A stretch of DNA of 53,504 bases from Pirellulales bacterium (GTDB lineage: Bacteria; Planctomycetota; Planctomycetia; Pirellulales; Thermoguttaceae). The stretch covers positions 1 to 53,504 of the forward strand of contig JAFGRD010000146.1 in assembly GCA_016935315.1 (NCBI GenBank), in the 5' to 3' direction. Shown piece after piece: positions 45,153 to 53,504 of the stretch; the first letter of the stretch is position 1, and each line of letters opens with the position of its first letter. Made by a program: the position numbers and the translations under genes. The notes under the pieces are model-generated. The model saw nothing but the letters and a program-made list of their open reading frames with translations. It searched no databases and had not been told where the DNA came from.

Positions 45153-46133
45153 GTGATTCTCGCAGCCGATCTGATCCGAATCGAAACGCTTATCCCCCTG
45201 GCGCTGTTCATCGCCGTGGCCGCCGTTGCCTGGTGGATCCTGGAAGCGGTCGCCACCGGAAAATCTCGCGCCTCCGAACGCCTCGACGAGTTGCGGAACC
45301 CCGGCGGACGCCGGGGACGGAAGGACGAAGCCGCCGTCAGGAAGGGCGACAAGATGACGCGGGTGCTCGAAAAGGCTACGCCCGCCCTGGCCAAACCCTT
45401 GCAGCCGAAAAGCGAGATGGAGCTGGGAAAGCTCAAAACCAAGCTAGCCAACGCCGGCTTTCGACACGAATCGTCCGGGAGCATTTTCCTGGGGTTGAAG
45501 TTCCTCGGGTTGCTCTTCGGTTTGCTGATGGGCGGCAGTACCGTGGTGACCATCAACGGCGTGACCCAGAACGCGATGCTCTCCACGCTGGCAATCGCCG
45601 GGCTCTGCTTCTACCTGCCGGACATCGTCGTCGGCTTCCTCGCCAGACGCCGCAAACAAGCCATCTTTCACGGGCTGCCCGACGCCTTAGATCTGATGGT
45701 CGTCTGCGTCGAGGCCGGGCTGGGATTGGACCAGGCGATGCGCAAGGTGGCCGAGGAGATGAAGAAAATCTATCGCGTACTCGCCGAGGAATTCGCCTTG
45801 GCCAACTTCCAGCTTCAAATGGGTCGGTCCCGGTCGGAAGTGCTCCATGAGCTCGGGCTGCGGACCGGCGTCTCCGACCTGCGAAGCCTCGCCGGCACCC
45901 TGATTCAAGCCGACAAATTCGGATCGAGCATCGCCCAGGCGCTGCGCGTACAAAGCGACTCGATGCGGACTAGACGGCGGCAAATGGCCGAAGAAAAAGC
46001 GGCCAAGACCGCCGTGAAATTGATCTTCCCCTTGGTCATCTTCATTTTCCCCGGCATCTTCGTGATCCTCGTCGGTCCGGCCGCCATCACCATGGTCCGC
46101 GATATGTTCCCCATGATGAACGGCGGCGGATAG
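45153..46133 (+). CDS. tadC: Inner-membrane platform protein TadC
   Basis: 326 aa from GTG 45153, chosen because AGGTGG (45138-45143) is nine bases upstream; TTG 45147 is the other possible start. T2SSF domain with PDALDLMVVCVEAGLGLDQA, FALANFQLQMGRSRSEVLHEL and GSSIAQALRVQSDSMRTRRR, ending in the helix LIFPLVIFIFPGIFVILVGP. Pairs with TadB as the assembly platform. It is the last gene of the Tad run: no cpaD, tadD, tadF or tadG homologue follows, since the next gene is convergent. Confidence 0.93.
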   Translation: MILAADLIRIETLIPLALFIAVAAVAWWILEAVATGKSRASERLDELRNPGGRRGRKDEAAVRKGDKMTRVLEKATPALAKPLQPKSEMELGKLKTKLANAGFRHESSGSIFLGLKFLGLLFGLLMGGSTVVTINGVTQNAMLSTLAIAGLCFYLPDIVVGFLARRRKQAIFHGLPDALDLMVVCVEAGLGLDQAMRKVAEEMKKIYRVLAEEFALANFQLQMGRSRSEVLHELGLRTGVSDLRSLAGTLIQADKFGSSIAQALRVQSDSMRTRRRQMAEEKAAKTAVKLIFPLVIFIFPGIFVILVGPAAITMVRDMFPMMNGGG

Positions 46134-46173
46134 GCAACACGCGAGTGCCAGGCGGCCACGTCGCGCAGCAACG

Positions 46174-47850
46174 TCACTTCACCCGGTAGACGTGGACGCA
46201 GGGAAACAACTCCCGCGCGCCGTTGTCGATGCAGAACCGCTGGTAGACGTACAATCGCCGGGTCGGGGCGTCGAAGCAACAACCGGTCGGATCACCGGGC
46301 GTGGAGCCCCAGGGGCTGCCCTCCCGAATGCCTCTCGGATAGTCCACCGCGGCCAGGGAGTGAGGAACGACCTCCCATGGCTTTCGATCCCCCCGGGCCA
46401 CTTCTCCGAGGTCCTTTGGGTCGTAGAAATACCAGCAGCAGGCGTGTCCGGCGCTGCGGATCGCGCCGTAATCGTAGCCGATCCGGCCTGTTCCCAGGAA
46501 GGCGAGCACCAGCAGTCCGTGCTTGTCGGGCAGATCGATCAGTACGCCGGCTCGGGCCCAGTCGTCCATCGTCCAGGACCCCTTCGCGGGGCTCTCCGGC
46601 GCTTGCCCGCCCCACGAACAGTTGGCAACGAAGTAGTCGCCATCGCGCGGCGCGGCGACGTTCTTGGGCCAGGGATAGGTCAGCAGCTCGACCATGTCGA
46701 GGGTGCTCTTCCGCGGATCCGGATCCGAGATGGCGGCCAGGGCAGGACCTCGGCTGGCCGACGCACAGATGCTGTAGTAGCCGCCGAATCCCAAGACGAG
46801 CCGTCTGCCGCCGGTGTACTGTCGGGCGAACGAGTCGGGCAACCGGGTCACGCCACCCCAGTAGGACTTGAACCAGGGGATCGACTGCGGGACGGACCAC
46901 GGCCCGTAGTGCACGAGGCCCTTGCCTTCCTCCAGCCGCGAGGCGCCCAGCACCGGCGGACGGCCGGTGCAATAACCGTGGTAGTAGCTCCAGTACAGAA
47001 TGCTCTTGGCGTCGTCCCACCAGAATCCCGCATTGGCCCGAATGGCGTTCTCGCCTTCGCCCGGCAGCTTGATCTCGCCCCAGACCCTCTTGATCTCGGC
47101 CACTTTCAGCGGTGCATGGTCGTGACCGTCGAGCTTGACCGGCTCGGGAATGGTGGCTTCGTAGAGGACACTCCGGTGCAATCCGGTCCGGACGAAGAGG
47201 CTTTTCGTCCCGTCTGCCGCAGTGCGCAGCGCCAGGCCGCTTTCGGTAAAGGCGGCCCCGCAGCCCTCGACCTGGTCAGGGACTTTCAACGAGCCGACGT
47301 ACTCGAAGTCGTCGATCGTCAAGACTCGCTTGTCCGACCGGTCCCGGACGGGCGGCTTCGCGGGAGCCTCCGCGGGTCCTGGTTCGACAACGATGGTCCG
47401 ATGCGCGGTCGGCTCGCCGAACGCGTGGCCGTCCTGGTTCTGCGCCATGCGCCACTGGAAGACATATTCCCCTGGCGTGTCTGGGGCCTTCAAGCAAGAC
47501 CGCAGCGTGATCTCCTCGCCAGGCCCGCAGCCGCGCCCTTGCCCCAGATAGATGTAGTTGGTGCCCCAGGTCATCGCGTCCAGGGGCTCCCAGCAGCGCA
47601 GCTTCATGCCGTCGCCCCAAGACTGGCTGCCCGTGTTCTTGATCGTCACGCTGGCCTCGAAGACTTCATCCGTGATGACTTTCGCGGGCACTTGCGTTTC
47701 CACGTGCCGGGCGTCGAGGCCTTCCGTGTCTCTTGGCTGGGCGGCGTCTCCCGGCTGGGCGGCGGCAAGGTGGCCGGAAGCGGCGCCGCAGGCAAGAGCC
47801 AGCAGGCCGGCCACCAACATCCGCAAAGGCGAGACTTGCGCGTGTGTCAT
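46174..47850 (-). CDS. Secreted protein with an NBR1-type Ig domain
   Basis: 558 aa. ATG 47850 is chosen for GGAGGAGAC just upstream; the frame is open 30 codons further. Signal peptide to about residue 30 (LLALACGAASGHLAAA). Residues 45-155 resemble the Ig-like domain named after NBR1: FEASVTIKNTGSQSWGDGMK, GEEITLRSCLKAPDTPGEY and FQWRMAQ. The larger C-terminal part (about 190-558) has repeated WWDD/YYHGY, LVLGFGGYYSI and WYFYDPKDLGEVARG, suggesting a beta-propeller-like fold, but I recognise no family. Divergently transcribed from the HzsA-like gene across 200 bp. Role unknown; probably extracellular. Confidence 0.7.
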   Translation of the reverse strand: MTHAQVSPLRMLVAGLLALACGAASGHLAAAQPGDAAQPRDTEGLDARHVETQVPAKVITDEVFEASVTIKNTGSQSWGDGMKLRCWEPLDAMTWGTNYIYLGQGRGCGPGEEITLRSCLKAPDTPGEYVFQWRMAQNQDGHAFGEPTAHRTIVVEPGPAEAPAKPPVRDRSDKRVLTIDDFEYVGSLKVPDQVEGCGAAFTESGLALRTAADGTKSLFVRTGLHRSVLYEATIPEPVKLDGHDHAPLKVAEIKRVWGEIKLPGEGENAIRANAGFWWDDAKSILYWSYYHGYCTGRPPVLGASRLEEGKGLVHYGPWSVPQSIPWFKSYWGGVTRLPDSFARQYTGGRRLVLGFGGYYSICASASRGPALAAISDPDPRKSTLDMVELLTYPWPKNVAAPRDGDYFVANCSWGGQAPESPAKGSWTMDDWARAGVLIDLPDKHGLLVLAFLGTGRIGYDYGAIRSAGHACCWYFYDPKDLGEVARGDRKPWEVVPHSLAAVDYPRGIREGSPWGSTPGDPTGCCFDAPTRRLYVYQRFCIDNGARELFPCVHVYRVK

Positions 47851-47930
47851 GACGTCTCCTCCGTATCTGTCTGGTGAACGTCTCGATTCGCTCCCGACCA
47901 GCATTGTAGCCGATCTGTCGTTCCATTGCG

Positions 47931-47959
47931 TTGCGTCCACTCGGCGGGGTCGCTACAAT
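47931..47959 (+). promoter_or_regulatory. Predicted promoter of the HzsA-like gene
   Basis: TTGCGT (47931-47936), a 17-bp spacer and TACAAT (47954-47959), 89 bp before the start codon. On the other strand TACAAT also occurs (47908-47903) towards the divergent gene, but without a -35 box. Confidence 0.55.
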
Positions 47960-48047
47960 ACGGTTGCCTTCGGCGCCGGTGTCTCAGAGAGTGCTCACCC
48001 ACGGGGATGCTCCGCTGATCCTTTTGCGAACTCCAGGGAGAGACCCG

Positions 48048-50438
48048 ATGGTCGCAAGGTTCCTGCTCATGACGCTCTTGGGGGCGGCGGGCGCGGCCGT
48101 TGCCCGTGCCGACGGCGCGCCGCAAGCCCCCGGAGGCGTTGCCACGCTGCAAGCCATGGTGCAAGCCGACTGGCAATTGCAGGAGAAGCGATGGGGCCGC
48201 TCGCCGGGCGCGCCCGAGGCGATCGTCGCCGCGCTGCGGCGCACCCACCGGTTGATCCAAGATCTTCAGCGGCTCGAAGGCGTGACCGATCTGTCGGCCG
48301 AGGCGGCTGAACTCCAGTCGCTCTCCGCCCGGGCGGCCGAAGTCTCGTCGCTGGACGCGGCGTCCCGGCTGGACTTGTACGGCAAGATACGGACGTTGGC
48401 GCGCGAGCTGGCGCTGAAGAACCCGCTGGTGGGTGCCAGGCCGATTCTGTTCATGCAGCGTCGGCGGGCCGTGGGGTACATGCTGTACGAGTATCTCGGC
48501 TGGTACTATGCGTACGGATTTGACCCGACCAACGGCGTGAAGAACCCGCGACTGGCTGCGCCGCAGCCCGGCGGGGGCGTGTACGTTCTGGAGCAGCCCG
48601 GCCGCACGCTGCAGGCAAGGGAACTCGTGTCGGGGCGGCTGCCGCCGGGCCATTACGTGACGCTTTCGCTGACACCCGACGCGAAGACGATCTACTTCGC
48701 CTTCGCGGATCCCACCGGGGCAGACCCCTATAGGCTGCCCGGTTACGCCCGGGCCCCGGCCAAGGCGGGGCTGAAGTACAACACGTTCCACGTCTTCGCG
48801 ATGGATGCCGACGGCGCCCACCTCCGCCAGCTGACCGACGGCCCGCACGACGATTTCGATCCCTGCCCGTTGCCCGACGGTGGCGTCGCGCTGATGTCCA
48901 CCCGACGCGGCAGCAAGCTCCGCTGCGGGGGCGGCAACCCGGAACTGGTCTACACCCTGCACCGGATGGACGCCGACGGCAAGAACCTGCGCACGCTCTC
49001 GTTCCACGAGACCCACGAGTGGCATCCCAGCGTGCTTGGCGACGGTCGCATCGTGTACACACGCTGGGACTACGTGGATCGCAACGCGGCGAAGTTTCAC
49101 GGACTGTGGACCTGCAACCCGGATGGGACCAACCCGAGCATCCTCTTCGGCAACTACACGACGCGCCCCTGGGCCTGCTACCAGGCCAAGGCCGTTCCCG
49201 GCTCCGAGCGGATCCTGTTTGTAGCGGGGGGCCACCATGCCAACGTGGGCGGCACGTTGGTGCTGCTCGATCCTTCCCGAGTCGGCCTCGATCGGACCAG
49301 CGGCGAAGACCGTCCCGAGGCCCTGCAATGCCTGACTCCCGAAGTCTGTTTCGCCGAAGCAGAAGGCTGGCCCAAGAGCTACTTCCACAGTCCCTGGCCG
49401 CTGTCTGACACATACTTCCTGGTTTCCTTCAGCCACGATCCCCTGCCCGGCGGATACACGGGCGAATATCGCGACACGGAAACGGGCCTCTATTACTTCG
49501 ATCGGTTCGGCAACCTGGAATTGCTCTACCGGCAAGAGGGCATCTCGGCCGTCTATCCGATGCCGTTGGCGCCGCGACCATCGGCTCCGGTTCGGGCAAG
49601 CCTGGCCGAACCCGAGCTGGAAGAGGAGGGCGAACTGCTGCTTCGCGACGTGGGACAGAGCCTGCTGCCGATGCCCGCGGGTCGTCGCGTCAAGCAGTTG
49701 CGAGTCTTCCAAATCCTGCCGAAGTCCCGCACGGACCGCGCCGACCATCCCCGCATCGGCCATCCCGACCAGGCCAACGCGCGGATGCTGCTGGGCACGG
49801 TTCCCGTGGAGGCAGACGGCTCGGCCTGTTTTCGCGTCCCCGCGCGGAAGCCGCTCTACTTCCAAGCCGTGGACGAGGCGGGGCGTGCCGTCCAGGGGAT
49901 GCGCTCCATCGTCTACTTGCAGCCGGGAGAGCGGCGAGGCTGTGTCGGCTGTCACGAGCCGGCCGGCCGAACCAGCGGCGCACGCCAACCTCTGGCCGCG
50001 CTGCGCCCGGCTTCTTCCCTTCGCCCCGGCCCCGAAGGCAGCCGCCCGTTCGGCTATCCCCGCTTGATTCAGCCCATCCTCGACAGGCATTGCGTCGGCT
50101 GTCACGATGGCTCGTCGGGACCGGACAAGAGCGCACTGGTGCTCACGGGGGATCCCGATGGGCCGTTCACCCGGTCCTACCAGAACTTGAAGCCGTTCCT
50201 CCGCTGGCCGTCGCCGGACGCGGTCACCCGGCCGGGTGCCGTGGGGGCGGACGCCAGCCCCTTATCGGCGATTCTCACGGGCGAGGAACACGGCAAGTAC
50301 TTGGACTTGCCCGAGGAAGACCTTCGCACGTTCTACCTGTGGCTGGACGCCCACGTGCCATTCTACGGAACGTACGAAGAGGAGGGCCTGCGCGCGCAGC
50401 AACTCGGGCTGGCCGTTTCTCCGCCCTTGCTCCAGTAG
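48048..50438 (+). CDS. HzsA-like dihaem beta-propeller protein
   Basis: 796 aa from ATG 48048 (AGGGAGAG upstream). Signal peptide to about residue 20. A helical region (30-125) is followed by a PD40/WD40-like propeller with repeated blocks such as FHVFAMDADGAHLRQLTDG, DFDPCPLPDGGVALMSTRRG and YTLHRMDADGKNLRTLS. Two haem c sites come late: GCVGCHEPAGRTSG and HCVGCHDGSSG. This is the architecture of the alpha subunit of hydrazine synthase (HzsA), where the same order is seen. No HzsB or HzsC lies nearby, and non-anammox planctomycetes carry many such relatives, so hydrazine synthesis is not implied. Likely a periplasmic redox protein. Haem attachment needs a Ccs or Ccm system elsewhere. Confidence 0.87.
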   Translation: MVARFLLMTLLGAAGAAVARADGAPQAPGGVATLQAMVQADWQLQEKRWGRSPGAPEAIVAALRRTHRLIQDLQRLEGVTDLSAEAAELQSLSARAAEVSSLDAASRLDLYGKIRTLARELALKNPLVGARPILFMQRRRAVGYMLYEYLGWYYAYGFDPTNGVKNPRLAAPQPGGGVYVLEQPGRTLQARELVSGRLPPGHYVTLSLTPDAKTIYFAFADPTGADPYRLPGYARAPAKAGLKYNTFHVFAMDADGAHLRQLTDGPHDDFDPCPLPDGGVALMSTRRGSKLRCGGGNPELVYTLHRMDADGKNLRTLSFHETHEWHPSVLGDGRIVYTRWDYVDRNAAKFHGLWTCNPDGTNPSILFGNYTTRPWACYQAKAVPGSERILFVAGGHHANVGGTLVLLDPSRVGLDRTSGEDRPEALQCLTPEVCFAEAEGWPKSYFHSPWPLSDTYFLVSFSHDPLPGGYTGEYRDTETGLYYFDRFGNLELLYRQEGISAVYPMPLAPRPSAPVRASLAEPELEEEGELLLRDVGQSLLPMPAGRRVKQLRVFQILPKSRTDRADHPRIGHPDQANARMLLGTVPVEADGSACFRVPARKPLYFQAVDEAGRAVQGMRSIVYLQPGERRGCVGCHEPAGRTSGARQPLAALRPASSLRPGPEGSRPFGYPRLIQPILDRHCVGCHDGSSGPDKSALVLTGDPDGPFTRSYQNLKPFLRWPSPDAVTRPGAVGADASPLSAILTGEEHGKYLDLPEEDLRTFYLWLDAHVPFYGTYEEEGLRAQQLGLAVSPPLLQ

Positions 50439-50460
50439 GCGCAAGGACGGCGATGGTGGA

Positions 50461-52017
50461 TCAAGGCCCCGGCGTTTCTTCGGGCTCTTCGACGGCCAGT
50501 GTCTGCCCGCCGCGTCCGCCCCGTTTCCAGACCACCGCGCCCGACGGATAGAACTCCACGCTCACGTCGACGTGTGTCCGGCTTCCGAGGCCGAAGTGCC
50601 GTTCGGTCTGGGCCGCCGCGTAGTAGCTGCTAGCCGATTGGCTGTCGTAGATGGCGACCTGTTCGCGCCAGAGCAATCGCCCGGTGGCCGGTTCGCAAAC
50701 GCGGATGATGGCACCCGCCGCCGGGCGGTTGCCCGCTCGGCCGACCGGCCGCACGCGGAGCCAGTTTCGCGCCGGCAGATCGTTGCGATAGACGGCGATG
50801 CGCCGTTGGCCGTCGATCGAGGCGTAGCCCACGATATCCAGATCGCCGTCGTTGTCGAAGTCGCCGAAGCAGAGCCCGTCGTCCACGGATGAGGCGGACA
50901 GGTCCCGAATATCCCAAACGGCGTTCATGTATTGGAAGCTACCGCCGCCGACGCCACGCAGAATCTTCAGAAAGTGCTTGCCGTTGGCCAGAATATCGGC
51001 CAGCCCGTCGTTGTCGAAGTCGGTGGTGACGGCGATTCCCCAGGAGGCCATCGCGGCCCCCTTCTCGACGCCGCGAACCGCGCCTGCCTTCTCGGTGAAA
51101 TGGCCGCTGCCGTCGTTGAGATAGATCGCGAAGGTCTGCCGCCGCTTCAGGCAGATCAGGTCCGGATCGCCGTCCTGATCGACGTCGCCGGTGCCCTTGA
51201 TCGACAGGGCCTCTTGCGGCAGCCCCGCCGCGGCCGTCACGTCCGCGAAATGCATGCGGCCGTCGTTGCAGAGGATGCGACTGGTGCCGTTCGCGTTCTC
51301 GTAGTGGCCCCATTCGGTCAGGAGATCCATGTCTCCGTCGCCATCGACGTCCTGTGGCAGGCAAAGGACCTCCGCGCGCCCTGCTGCGACCGCCAACATC
51401 CGGCTGTTGGAAACGAAGCCCCCTCGGCCGTTGCCGAAGTCGAACAGGATGCCTCTTCCCGTCCCCCGGAGCCAGTCGGCGTGGCCGTCGCGATTGATGT
51501 CGATCATGGCCTGGCGCCGGGCGGTGTTCGTGCCGCGGGTGATCCCGGTTGCCCGGAAGTCGAGTCTGCCCGGTCGGGAACGGTTGTGCCACCATTGCCC
51601 CCCGCCGTCTTGGTGCGTCATGGTCAGGTCGACCTTGCCGTCTTCATCGCTGTCGTAGGCGAGATGGATCTCGCTGGACGGGTAGTCGCCCGCCGCTCGG
51701 GCGAACCGGCCGGCGCCGTCGCCGAGAACCGCCAAGGCGGGGCCACGGCCGTGCGTGCTGAGGAACAGGTCGAGATTCCCATCGGTGTCCAGGTCGACCA
51801 GGTGCAATCCGCTGAGCCACCACTGCGGATGGGCCGCGTACTGGTCATCGACCAACGCGGCCACCCCGGAGGTCTCCGTGATGTCCGTAAACCCAGCTTG
51901 TTCGGCGGCGAGCACGCTCGTCGGGCAACCGGGGCAGGAGATCCGCAGCATCAGGATGTGGACCCCGACGCAATAGGCAAACATCGCCAACCACGGCAGG
52001 CGTCCGCTCAATCTCAT
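50461..52017 (-). CDS. Secreted FG-GAP/VCBS repeat protein with ASPIC-like end
   Basis: 518 aa. ATG 52017 is chosen (GGAGG 11 bases upstream); GTG 52029 is an in-frame alternative. A membrane or signal segment (about 8-26) ends near a cysteine pair (ISCPGCP). Seven or so FG-GAP/VCBS repeats follow with Asp-rich calcium loops: DLDTDGNLDLFLS, DSDEDGKVDLTM, DINRDGHADWL, DVDGDGDMDLL, DVDQDGDPDLI, DFDNDGLADIL and DFDNDGDLDIVG. The last 110 residues (NWLRVRPVG, AIIRV, SQSASSYYAA, HFGLGS, VDVSVEFYPSG) match the ASPIC/UnbV domain. Such proteins are extracellular propellers thought to bind ligands. Convergent with the HzsA-like gene, 22 bp apart. Confidence 0.9.
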   Translation of the reverse strand: MRLSGRLPWLAMFAYCVGVHILMLRISCPGCPTSVLAAEQAGFTDITETSGVAALVDDQYAAHPQWWLSGLHLVDLDTDGNLDLFLSTHGRGPALAVLGDGAGRFARAAGDYPSSEIHLAYDSDEDGKVDLTMTHQDGGGQWWHNRSRPGRLDFRATGITRGTNTARRQAMIDINRDGHADWLRGTGRGILFDFGNGRGGFVSNSRMLAVAAGRAEVLCLPQDVDGDGDMDLLTEWGHYENANGTSRILCNDGRMHFADVTAAAGLPQEALSIKGTGDVDQDGDPDLICLKRRQTFAIYLNDGSGHFTEKAGAVRGVEKGAAMASWGIAVTTDFDNDGLADILANGKHFLKILRGVGGGSFQYMNAVWDIRDLSASSVDDGLCFGDFDNDGDLDIVGYASIDGQRRIAVYRNDLPARNWLRVRPVGRAGNRPAAGAIIRVCEPATGRLLWREQVAIYDSQSASSYYAAAQTERHFGLGSRTHVDVSVEFYPSGAVVWKRGGRGGQTLAVEEPEETPGP

Positions 52018-52057
52018 GGCTGGATCCACCTCCGCATGCGCGGCCGCCAGGGCCGCT

Positions 52058-53504
52058 TCATGATCGGCCCGTCCAACGGCCCCGACAAGCGGCCTTCGCT
52101 ACCGCGCCCACGTTTTCCGCGGTGAATCCGAAGTGCTTCAACAGCACGCCGGCGGGGGCCGAGGCCCCGAAGCCGCCCATGCCGATGAAGCGGCCGTCAG
52201 CACCAATGTATTTGCCCCAGCCCTGTTCCACGCCCAACTCGACGGCCACCCGGGCCGTGACCTCGGGCGGGAGCACCGAATCTCGGTATTCGGGCTCCTG
52301 GGCGTCGAACAGCTCCCAGCAAGGCAGGCTGACCACGCGGGCCTGGATTCCCTCGGCGGCCAACAGCCCGCGGGCCGCAAGACAGAGCGAGACCTCGCTG
52401 CCGGTGGCCATCAGAATCACGTCCGGCGTGCCGTCGGTGTCGGCCAGCACGTAGCCGCCGCGCTGCGTGCCGCAAGCCGGGGCGTACTCGGTGCGGTCGA
52501 GCGTGGGCAAGTTTTGGCGGGTCAACACCAGCGCGGCCGGCTGGCCCTGCAGTTGCACGACGGCCTTGTAGGCCTCGGCCACCTCGTTGGCGTCGGCCGG
52601 GCGGAAGACGGCCAGGTTCGGGATCGACCGCAACGCGGCCAGATGCTCGATCGGCTGGTGCGTCGGGCCGTCCTCGCCCACGCCGATCGAATCGTGCGTG
52701 AGAATGTAAAACACGGGCAAACCCATCAGGGCGGCCAGCCGCATCGAGGGGCGCATGTAGTCGGTGAACACGAAAAACGTCGCCCCGTAGGGCCGCAAAC
52801 CGCTTAAGGCCATGCCGTTGCAGATGGCGGCCATGGCGTGTTCGCGGATGCCGAAATGGAAGTTGCGGCCGCGATAGCTGCCCGCCTGGAAGTCGCCCGC
52901 GCCCTCGAAGGTCAGATCCGACTTGTTCGACGGGCCCAGGTCGGCTGAGCCGCCCAGCATCCAGGGGATGTTCTTGGCCACCTGGTTGAGGACCTTGCCG
53001 GAGGACGCCCGGCTGGCCACGCCTTTGGCGTCGGCGGGAAACGCGGCCACCGCGGCGTCCCAGCCGTCGGGCAGCTCGCGGCGAGCGATCCGCTCAAGCT
53101 GCGCGGCCAGCTCGGGGTGCTTCGACCGGTAGTCGGCGTACTTTGCCGCCCAGGCCGCGTGGAGCTGTCCGCCGCGGGCGCCGATGCCCTCGCGGAAATG
53201 GGCCGTCACTTCGGCCGGCACGCGAAAGTGCTCGTCCTCGGGCCAGCCGTAGGCCTGCTTGGTCAAGCGGATCTCCTCCTCGCCCAGCGGGGCGCCGTGG
53301 GCGCCGTGCGTGTTCGCGGCGTTGGGAGCACCCCATGCGATCACACTATGAACGATAATCAGCGTCGGCCGGTCGTCGGTCTGCCGAAACGCCTCGACGC
53401 CCAGCCGCAGGGCCGGCAGGTCGTTGATGTCCTCGACCTCGATCACGTTCCAGCCGTAGCCGGCGAATCGGGTGCCCACGTCCTCGCTGAACGCCAGCGA
53501 CGTC
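52058..53504 (-). CDS. tkt: Transketolase, 5'-truncated by the window edge
   Basis: At least 481 residues; the N-terminal third lies beyond the right edge (the frame is open from [18 protein letters not shown]). Present: end of the pyrophosphate domain ([20 protein letters not shown]), pyrimidine domain ([34 protein letters not shown] with the activating Glu, [35 protein letters not shown]) and the C-terminal domain ([43 protein letters not shown]). It is a thiamine-diphosphate enzyme of the pentose phosphate pathway. The [14 protein letters not shown] motif is specific for transketolase rather than DXS. Confidence 0.96.
   Translation of the reverse strand, partial: TSLAFSEDVGTRFAGYGWNVIEVEDINDLPALRLGVEAFRQTDDRPTLIIVHSVIAWGAPNAANTHGAHGAPLGEEEIRLTKQAYGWPEDEHFRVPAEVTAHFREGIGARGGQLHAAWAAKYADYRSKHPELAAQLERIARRELPDGWDAAVAAFPADAKGVASRASSGKVLNQVAKNIPWMLGGSADLGPSNKSDLTFEGAGDFQAGSYRGRNFHFGIREHAMAAICNGMALSGLRPYGATFFVFTDYMRPSMRLAALMGLPVFYILTHDSIGVGEDGPTHQPIEHLAALRSIPNLAVFRPADANEVAEAYKAVVQLQGQPAALVLTRQNLPTLDRTEYAPACGTQRGGYVLADTDGTPDVILMATGSEVSLCLAARGLLAAEGIQARVVSLPCWELFDAQEPEYRDSVLPPEVTARVAVELGVEQGWGKYIGADGRFIGMGGFGASAPAGVLLKHFGFTAENVGAVAKAACRGRWTGRS

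Noticed and set aside
47847-50105. 752-codon minus-strand frame opposite the HzsA-like gene
   Set aside because: No signal, motif or ribosome site; the plus strand has two CxxCH sites and a propeller.

Overview
The window is high-GC bacterial DNA whose gene content points to a planctomycete, most likely of the Pirellulales type. Evidence for this: a DUF1559 protein, a GDSL hydrolase with a PEP-CTERM tail, DUF4091 and DUF6807/PmoA-like secreted proteins, an HzsA-like dihaem protein, an FG-GAP/ASPIC protein, a Tat-exported alkaline-phosphatase-superfamily protein, families of zinc-ribbon membrane proteins, and the C-terminal stub of a planctomycete-type tyrosine recombinase. The lineage is inferred from gene families only; no rRNA is present. 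TAG, TGA and TAA all serve as ordinary stops.

Left part (1-9.4 kb): an integrase remnant runs off the left edge, followed by a DUF4041/GIY-YIG coiled-coil gene with its own promoter, a DUF523 gene broken by an in-frame amber codon, a spore-photoproduct-lyase-like radical SAM gene, an NPCBM-GH36 alpha-galactosidase-like enzyme, tRNA-Pro(UGG), a class I glutamine amidotransferase and a SAM methyltransferase. A degenerate repeat with core GTTGGACATTC occurs five times between 7.3 and 17.2 kb, mostly against gene ends.

Middle (9.4-36 kb): a DUF1559 protein, a CBS-domain protein with a Flp-prepilin-like N-terminus, a DinG-family helicase, a cluster of three zinc-ribbon membrane paralogues with a DUF2752 protein, a TIM-barrel epimerase, acetyl-CoA synthetase, a GDSL/PEP-CTERM hydrolase, a nucleotidyltransferase-GHMP kinase fusion, a DUF4091 / Gfo-Idh-MocA / DUF6807 run probably serving glycan catabolism, a Tat-exported phosphatase-like protein, a secreted protein of unknown function, a putative HExxH metalloprotease, and a translationally coupled YfhO-GT2 pair for envelope glycosylation.

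Right part (36-46 kb): a Tad/Flp pilus locus in the order flp, small membrane ORF, cpaA/tadV, tadE, cpaB, cpaC, cpaE/tadZ, cpaF/tadA, tadB, tadC. Its long leader carries a promoter, two hairpins and a clear c-di-GMP-I (GEMM-I) riboswitch ahead of the pilin, and a strong terminator follows the pilin. This suggests that c-di-GMP sets pilin supply separately from the machinery. Beyond it lie a secreted NBR1-Ig-like protein, the HzsA-like dihaem protein, an FG-GAP/ASPIC protein and a transketolase that runs off the right edge.

The most notable items are the riboswitch-controlled Tad operon, the Flp-prepilin/CBS chimera 25 kb away that should be a substrate of the same prepilin peptidase, the single-codon break in DUF523, the sugar nucleotidyltransferase-kinase fusion, and the 36-aa membrane ORF inside the Tad locus.
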